Below are positions 57,548 through 64,000 of a stretch of DNA of 64,000 nucleotides, one piece after another. Origin of the DNA: Margaritifera margaritifera (lineage: Eukaryota; Mollusca; Bivalvia; Unionida; Margaritiferidae); the NCBI GenBank assembly GCA_029931535.1, contig JAQPZY010001094.1, positions 668,501 to 732,500 on the forward strand. Direction: 5' to 3'. Under the pieces are notes generated by a model that saw nothing but the letters and a program-made list of their open reading frames with translations, was not told where the DNA came from and ran no database searches. Each line of letters opens with the position of its first letter. Positions within the stretch are counted from its first letter, which is position 1. Made by a program: the position numbers and the translations under genes.

Positions 57548-57680
57548 TAATATTCATAATGCTCACAGTCCAAGAGTCTGGCTTAAAGAAGGCGTCGAGC
57601 GTTGTCTGTTTTTTGTTACAGCCTTCTTTAACTAATGTGGCTTGTGTAAATGATTCTACTTTTTGTGCCGTCGCCAATAA
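57548..57680 (-). pseudogene. Possible pogo/Tigger transposase tail with PCNA-binding motif
   Basis: Minus-strand frame ALLATAQKVESFTQATLVKE followed by GCNKKQTTLDAFFKPDSW. QTTLDAFF fits the PIP-box consensus (QxxL/I/MxxFF). Pogo-type transposases end in such a motif. No DDE domain could be read upstream (57.7-58.4 kb, minus), so it may be a coincidence or a severely decayed element. Confidence 0.3.
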
Positions 57681-58829
57681 CGCTCATACTTAGCAATCTC
57701 GAAGATTTGTAATCTCTGTATAAGATCTAAAACTTGAGGGTATGTCATTGAGTGTATCTGACTTTTAGAATACTGCTTTATCGGTCTCCGTCGGCTAAGC
57801 ATCAAAATTGGGGCCACATGTCTGGCTAATAAAGCCCTGATATTTAATTAAAAAAACAAGCCCACAATGCTCTATTGATCATGTGTACAAACGAATAGCA
57901 TTAATCACAACATGATAATAAGCATAAAAAAATAGTATTTCTTAAATGGCTTACCTACAAGCATTTTGTTATTAATAAGTTGCCTTAAGGGCTGGCTCTT
58001 TTGTATGGTGCAAAGATTTCAGATTAGCCTACTGTCAGCCCTAATCTGTGTCGGCGCGCGTGTCAAGTGTTATTTTAATCTCTCCTTCCCTTGGAACATT
58101 TTTCGGGTCTTTTTCTTGTAGATCAGCCCACTACAGTACTTGCTGACCATAATTAATCTGTTCTAGCGTGTGTCAGGTATTTAGCAGCTAAAATATATTT
58201 CCGAGTTTGAATTGAGTTTCGGTTTGATGGGGTTTGTTTTAAGCTTTAAATTGAAATTTGGGATCGAAATTTGTTTCGGTATTCGGATTTGAGGGGTTTC
58301 AATTTACTGGGGAAAAATTATTATATTAAAGAAGGAAAAATTCGAGACATTTTAACGACAGAATTGTAATTCTGTACTATCTCCCCCAAATACTGCCAAT
58401 GAATGCTAGCGATGGTAGACTGGTTGCTCGCTTGTTTGCATCTTCTAATTTTGCATAATCGTCTATCTTATACAAATGTATTAGTTCCATGGTAAATACT
58501 AATGAGTAGCTCTAAACGTTTATATAATGTATCACCAGGATCTATTGCAATTGCATTGTCTTCCCTTAAATCCATTTCCTACTTTAAGTCTTGTTGCACA
58601 TAAATGTTGGAGAGATTATGATAACAGAATTAAAGAAGTTTTATATTTCCTTTAAATCAAATCTAGTTCAAACTTCTCAACAGTTTGAACATTACATATA
58701 ATCATAGTGTGCGGTTCTCTCAAATGGATTATTTAAATGTCAGATAAAAGACATAGGCAGGTATCACAAACTGTGTTGACTCCTATTGCTGTTGTAAAAG
58801 AGATGTCATAATTTATATTGTTGATGTCC
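57681..58829. other. AT-rich sequence, no gene seen
   Basis: Nothing coding recognised. At 58200-58320 GAATTTGGGATCGAAATTTG, followed by repeated GAAATTTG- and GGTTTC-like words, resembles transposon termini. Confidence 0.35.
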
Positions 58830-59004
58830 TCAGGGCAATAAAGAAAGTCATCCCAGATTAAATGATTTTGGTTTAGTTTATGATGAGCCTGTGTTGGATG
58901 GCTTTAAAGATGAGCCTAAATTATACACGGACAAATATTGACTAAAAAGAAAGGATGGTAATGTTTTGTTCACAGCATCTGATTTGCACAAAAGTAGCAA
59001 ATAA
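58830..59004 (+). CDS. Unidentified AT-rich coding fragment
   Basis: Plus-strand frame: GNKESHPRLNDFGLVYDEPV, LDGFKDEPKLYTDKY, one stop, LKRKDGNVLFTASDLHKSSK, stop at 59002-59004. The residue mix is protein-like for such AT-rich DNA. No family recognised. It may be related to the acidic ORF 170 bases downstream on the other strand. Confidence 0.3.
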
Positions 59005-59176
59005 ATTAAATGTCTTAATATTCAGACTAGCAATTTTTATATTTATGTATTCCCATTTATTTTCTTCAGTATATCGTACACTAATTTGAGTCCTTTATGT
59101 TATAGTTATCTTTGAAAGTTTTAAAAAGAGAAAGTTCACTTTTGTTATGTATGCCTTTTCGTTGCATCTGTAATAT

Positions 59177-59403
59177 CCTTATTATTGTCTTATTACAATT
59201 AATTCGTTACTAACATATGATGCTTTTTCTTTCAATTTCCGTCTTCCATCAGGTGTAATTATTTCATATTCATATACAGCACACGTTTTTATACCTTCTT
59301 CTTCAACTGCATCATATTTATTGCATTTGTCACATTCAACATACATCATATCCGAATCCGATTCATCTAATGTTGCATCATCTAAAATATCAAATTAATC
59401 CAT
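59177..59403 (-). CDS. Unidentified acidic protein fragment with a CxxC pair
   Basis: Minus-strand frame of about 74 codons, MD, one stop, then FDILDDATLDESDSDMMYVE, CDKCNKYDAVEEEGIKTCAV and YEYEIITPDGRRKLKEKASY before two consecutive stops. The third codon is a stop, but an acceptor-like TTTTAG just after it (before ATGATGCAACATTAG) could make the rest an exon. Strongly acidic N-terminus and a Cys-x2-Cys suggest a metal-binding or chromatin/transposase-associated domain. Not recognised. Confidence 0.35.
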
Positions 59404-59726
59404 GGTAAGGAGTTCTTTTCATTAAAATGGTGATTTTTAAAAACTGTATTGATTTATCTGATTGTTCTGATAATTTACTTGAGTATCAGAAACAAAATAA
59501 ATATATATTATGTGTACATCTACGTTATCTGTTCCGTATTGTTTGCAGCTGTACGCCTTGTTGAACTCTGGCTAATTGATAACCGGCAAGGAATAATCTA
59601 TTACCATGTGTACTTCTCAAAATCCAGCCACACAAAGTGGTGATCAGTAAAGATTAGTAAACCAACTTATTTCCCTATGTTTTTATGGTTCTTCTAAGAA
59701 ATATTTGCTTCTTCTGTAAACTTTCG

Positions 59727-60215
59727 CTTCACCGTGTTTCCGTGAGTGGGATCGGACCACTCATTCATTTTCCATAGAACCTAATGTTAATATAGTAAAA
59801 AAATAAAAAATTAATTCTGCATTAGGTTGGCATACAAATCACATAGGCTTCCATTCGTTAGAGTTAGAGAATTTGTTTTCAGTCTTGAAATACAGGTGTT
59901 TCGCAGCATTTATTTCAGCCTCGTGCTCCTAAACAGGTGGACTCCCTGGGCTGCACCAAATAACATAGCATCGCACTAATAGTCCATATGCTATGTTGTC
60001 AGTATGAAATTAAATACAGGATATAAAAATAAGGTAAATATATTGTTGTTGGCTGTAGTATATAGATTAAAGTTTATGAAATGTATAATGAAAAAGCAAC
60101 TAAATCCGTTTACTAGGCAATGGGTGCATCTCAAAATATTTAGTACTCTATTTTTATTCCTACACCAGTATACTGGTTCTTTTGTTGTAAAATAATTAAT
60201 GGTCCAATACCTATA
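59727..60215 (+). repeat. Duplicated segment, copy 1
   Basis: About 0.48 kb matching 62190-62670 in the same orientation. Shared blocks include GGATCRGACCACTCATT, CTTGAAATACAGGTG.TTCGC, TTTATTTCAGCCTCGTGCTC, AAGTTTATGAAATGTATAAT and CCAGTATACTGGT. ORFs at 60004-60195 and 62447-62653 inside the copies have similar translations (RLKFMKCIM, QWVHL.IFST), but no known family. Confidence 0.8.
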
Positions 60216-62189
60216 CCGAACATCAATTTTGTACATTTTTGTGTACTGACAACCTTAAACACCAAGTATGTACTATACCAGTTGGGACGGTATTCTAAAT
60301 AAACACAATGTTAATAATCGACCTTTATGTAATGCCGACAAATGATAAGAAGGAACGATGCAATGCAAAAAATGTTTACCATGTTCATACATTATGGATG
60401 TATATAACTGAATAAATGCAGTGATTTTATTAGTTTGTGTCATGTTTTTCTTCACTCCCTATGTATCTGCCATACTCATTTGCATGCATTAAATATACAC
60501 ATATGGGCATTATGTAATAAGAGGTATCAAATTAAACAACCCCCTGTTGTTATCAGTTTCTCGTGCAAAGATGATATTTTGGATGCATAAAGTGTTGTTA
60601 ATTATAGTTTTTTTTTCGTTGAGTCATATATTAAGACGTGTTTATGGCAGCTAAGAGGCTAAGTTTGCTTTGCATCACTTTGCTTTGTCTCATTTAGGGG
60701 TCAGCAACCAATGGCGAAAAGTAGATGTGTCTAGAATGTCAACTGACCCTAACTCCCCTTGATGCAAAGAAATAATTTAAACAATGCAAACTATAACAGT
60801 AAAAAATAGATACTACAGTCACACTATGAAATTTAGATCATAAACTACAGCCATATTATAGTGTCAGATATGACAAAAGTGAAGAGAAAAAGTAAAGTTT
60901 ATTTTAATAGGAGACACGTTCATTTCAAACCCGGAAATATTTCTCATAACAAGGGTGCAACAAGATAGACGAATGTAGAGAAGGATGTCACAAAAACACA
61001 ATATAAAAGACTTTTGGAGGGAAAGTACAATCTCCTTGGAAACATAAAAAACAGGTTCAGACCCTGGTACTAAGAGAGGAAGTTTGGGTCCAATACAAGT
61101 TCCTAAGACTGACTAAGACCAAAGAAGTATTGGTTGATTTAATGATCTGCATACCGAGGACTCCGTACAAAGGAGGTAAACATAAATTCAACATTATTCA
61201 ATCTTACAAAAAAGCATTAGCATTCAATTTGTTTCTTATATTTTCATGTTCTAATTCATGAATTAATTTAATGTACGCCAAAATTGAAACAGAAAAAAGA
61301 AAATAAAAAGAATTCTATGAAAACAATTCATCCAAAATACAGCTGTCAAGATATTGCACAGAAGATCATGTATTCTCAGGGACAGGGTTCTTCACACAGT
61401 TCCTAATTGTAATTTTAAAAATGCGAAATATATGTATTATTGTAAAGTTTTGACAGATGGTTTAGGTGAGGCAACCTATCCACTCCAACTAATACCTTGG
61501 CACAGAGAGTTGTAAATTAGATTAGAAATTAAGATATGATAAATATTAGAAGATATGTGACAAAAAAGGTAAGACATTCGTAAATTTCATGTAACGTCCA
61601 GAGATTAGAGCACGTACAGGAAAGATATGGCAAAGATCTGATATGAAATAAGACAAGTTAATATGTTGCGAGGTGATACAGAAAATATTACTCGCAGTCA
61701 ATGTGATGTATACAATAGAGCAATGAATTTAGGAGTTGAGAGAACTCCCATTCCACCCTGCAACTCAGTGCTGTTACATTCAGGTAGATAATGTAACTCA
61801 AAATACCAATGCGATTAATGTGGTGACAAAACCCGAACTCTGCCCCTATGGTCAATTTCATACATCGCAGGAAGTTGTTAACTGTGCCAGTAGTGCAAAT
61901 ATAACTGTTTAAATGGATATTGGTGATGATAAATCGTGCTCAATAGAGGGTCTATTAGAACTTAAACTTCAATCTCACATGGATGTAAAAAATGTGACAA
62001 TTGATCCGGATAGTATTAACTACTGAGCAGCTGTAAAACTTCATGAGGCTTATTTTCCATAATAATTTTTTTTACTTGTGTCGGTTCTAAAGTACTCTAG
62101 AAATGATACATTGTATTGTAATTTCTCATAAATCGACTAATGACACTGAAAAGAATGCAGTGATGGCCATTGTTTTCATGTATACACAC
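60216..62189. other. AT-rich sequence between duplicate copies
   Basis: An open plus frame without ATG at 61016-61260 (KHKKQVQTLVLREEVWVQYK) is protein-like but unidentified. Otherwise nothing. Confidence 0.4.
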
Positions 62190-62670
62190 ACTACCTCCAC
62201 CCAGATAGGGATCAGACCACTCATTATTTCCCATATAACTTATTGTTAATATATTAAACAATAAAAATAATTTCTGCATCAGGTTGGTATACAAACCACA
62301 CATGCTTCCATTCATTATAGTCAGATATTTTTTCAGACTTGAAATACAGGTGCTTCGCAGCGTTTATTTCAGCCTCGTGCTCCTAAATAGGGGACTCACT
62401 GGTCTATACCAAATAACAGCCTCTCACTAAAAATCATTATGTTATTTTGTCAGTAGGAAATAAAATACAGGATATCCAAATAAAAGTAAATTGTGTGTTG
62501 TCAAGTGTAGTACATAGACTGAAGTTTATGAAATGTATAATGGATTTTTTTTATATAGAAAAACTATTTACTAGCCAATGGGTGCATCTCGAAATATTTA
62601 GTACTCCATATTTATTCCCCTACCAGTATACTGGTACTCTGGCTGTAAAATAATTAGTGATCCGATACCG
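62190..62670 (+). repeat. Duplicated segment, copy 2
   Basis: See 59727-60215. The copies are about 2.46 kb apart and differ by scattered substitutions and small indels, so the duplication is not recent. Confidence 0.8.
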
Positions 62671-64000
62671 AGAATAAGACATGTTAGATAATCATTCCAC
62701 AGTCATTTTTATAGTTTCTTTTGCTGAATTAGCATATTTTTAATGATCACTTTATCTGTCTTTTGTGCACAGTATCAATAATCCTGTTAACCTTATTTGT
62801 GGTCAATCAGTATGATATTTGTCAAAGTTGTATCAGCTGCTACATCAATAATTCTCTCTATTGTGGTGTCATCATAAAATAAAGAAATTTATTTATGGAA
62901 TTTTCGTTTACAAAATTATTTACCATATCATAAGTAATTGTGTCGTATTATAGGTAAATATTCTTCAATGCATAATATTAGTTTACACCTTCTATCACTT
63001 GAGAGGATTTTTCTAGTTTAAAGCTAAATCTCAAATCTTACTCTATCTGGAAATTAAGTTGTATCCTACATTTCTGTCCGTTTATTAGAAACTTAATGGT
63101 TTCTTTAGGTCACAGCCAACTAAGCATTGTACAAGCTACGGAACCAGCCTATGTACGGTGTTATATTAAATACCATATTTCAAAGAATGAAAGTTGCTGT
63201 TTGCCTGAAAATAGTTACCGGAAAAGATTAACGTAATGTTTCAGAAGCCTGATTCTACCTTGAACGTTAAACTATTTAATTTATATTGCTGCAGCGTACA
63301 TGTTGAACTGGGTTTAAATGTTCAGATCTCACCGATCTGAATGTTTATAGTGGGCAACTACAAGAGCATTTCTCTCAAAAAAGATGCGCGTATCGTGTCA
63401 TTTTCATTGTTTTAAACGTTTCATAGGATGTAAACGTGTTTTATTCATCTTGCTATGAAAGTATAGTAATTTGGCCAAACAATAACTTTACGTTCTATGG
63501 GAATTGAATTAGTTGTCAGTGCCCTGTACCAGTGTTTTGTACATTGGCCATTACTGATCTTAACATTTTAAATTATGCCTTAATGATCCCTTGCTCTATT
63601 GTGTTTGTTCTCACAGACACTCGTAGTCACAAATCTCTGAACATTATGAAACTTTCCTAGTCATTCAAATTGAAAATATCGTTACTACCATAATAAAATG
63701 TTACGTTTCTGATATTCGTTCTTCTCATATTCCTTACAAATGCATAACTATCATCTCATTTAACCTCTATATCTAACAATATAAAAAATACCAGGTACAT
63801 ACATGACATTAGGTCCCAGCCTAAACATTACAACTTGGAGCATTTATTCAGTTTTTATACTAATTGTGTGTGTAATATGTTCAACACAATGTAGTGCTTT
63901 CCGTTGTTGTGAGTAGTTATATATTTGCATTATGTTGCCATCTCTATTCGTTGCAAAATTTTAAGATATTTGTTCCGACATAAATACTAGCACACATCAC
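62671..64000. other. AT-rich sequence, no gene seen
   Basis: No ORF above 60 codons and no motif recognised. Confidence 0.5.

Overview
The window is animal nuclear DNA with no bacterial-style gene organisation. Unique sequence is AT-rich, coding pieces are short exons with GT/AG borders, and at least fifteen (AT)n microsatellites recur every few kilobases. The mix of HSPA12-type chaperone exons, a tRNA-derived SINE, RTE, jockey/CR1-like and Penelope-like retroelements, a Crypton-like recombinase and Polinton (Maverick) remnants fits a mollusc, most likely a bivalve. This is inferred from family content; no species was identified.

Host genes. The only convincing host genes are HSPA12-like (distant HSP70 family) exons. 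Locus 1, minus strand: an N-terminal ATPase exon (38082-38402), a middle exon (28068-28218) and the C-terminal exon (26161-26694) lie in the right order, but the exons between them are not recognisable and 12 kb of transposon debris separates them. Locus 2, plus strand: two N-terminal exons (51626-51932 and 52820-52995) carry frameshifts, and nothing of the gene is recognisable downstream.

Virus-like mobile elements. Four separate blocks look like decayed Polinton/Maverick (adintovirus-like) elements. Block A (about 5.9-12.9 kb) is GC-richer than its surroundings. It carries remnants of a packaging ATPase, a possible capsid fragment, small membrane proteins and a retroviral-type integrase. 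Block B (about 33.2-35.8 kb) has plus-strand coiled-coil genes converging on minus-strand genes, one of which belongs to a family also present in block A. Block C (about 40.4-41.6 kb, minus) resembles a penton-like capsid protein followed by a small pVI/pX-like protein. Block D (56.27-56.95 kb) is a piece of protein-primed DNA polymerase B. All are broken by stops and frameshifts; none looks intact.

Retroelements and repeats. An RTE LINE (12.94-15.89 kb) abuts the end of the block A integrase. Other LINE pieces lie at 0.46-1.69, 30.7-32.8, 37.2-37.9 and 47.7-48.6 kb, and a Penelope-like piece at 44.0-45.0 kb. A solo LTR at 29690-30564 has a perfect 5-bp target duplication. A second LTR family is present as an inverted pair (17.2-18.2 and 24.0-24.7 kb). 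There are also a ~150-bp degenerate satellite (19.8-20.8 kb), a SINE at 21.7 kb, and a 0.48-kb duplicated segment (59.7 and 62.2 kb). The rest is AT-rich sequence in which I see no gene.
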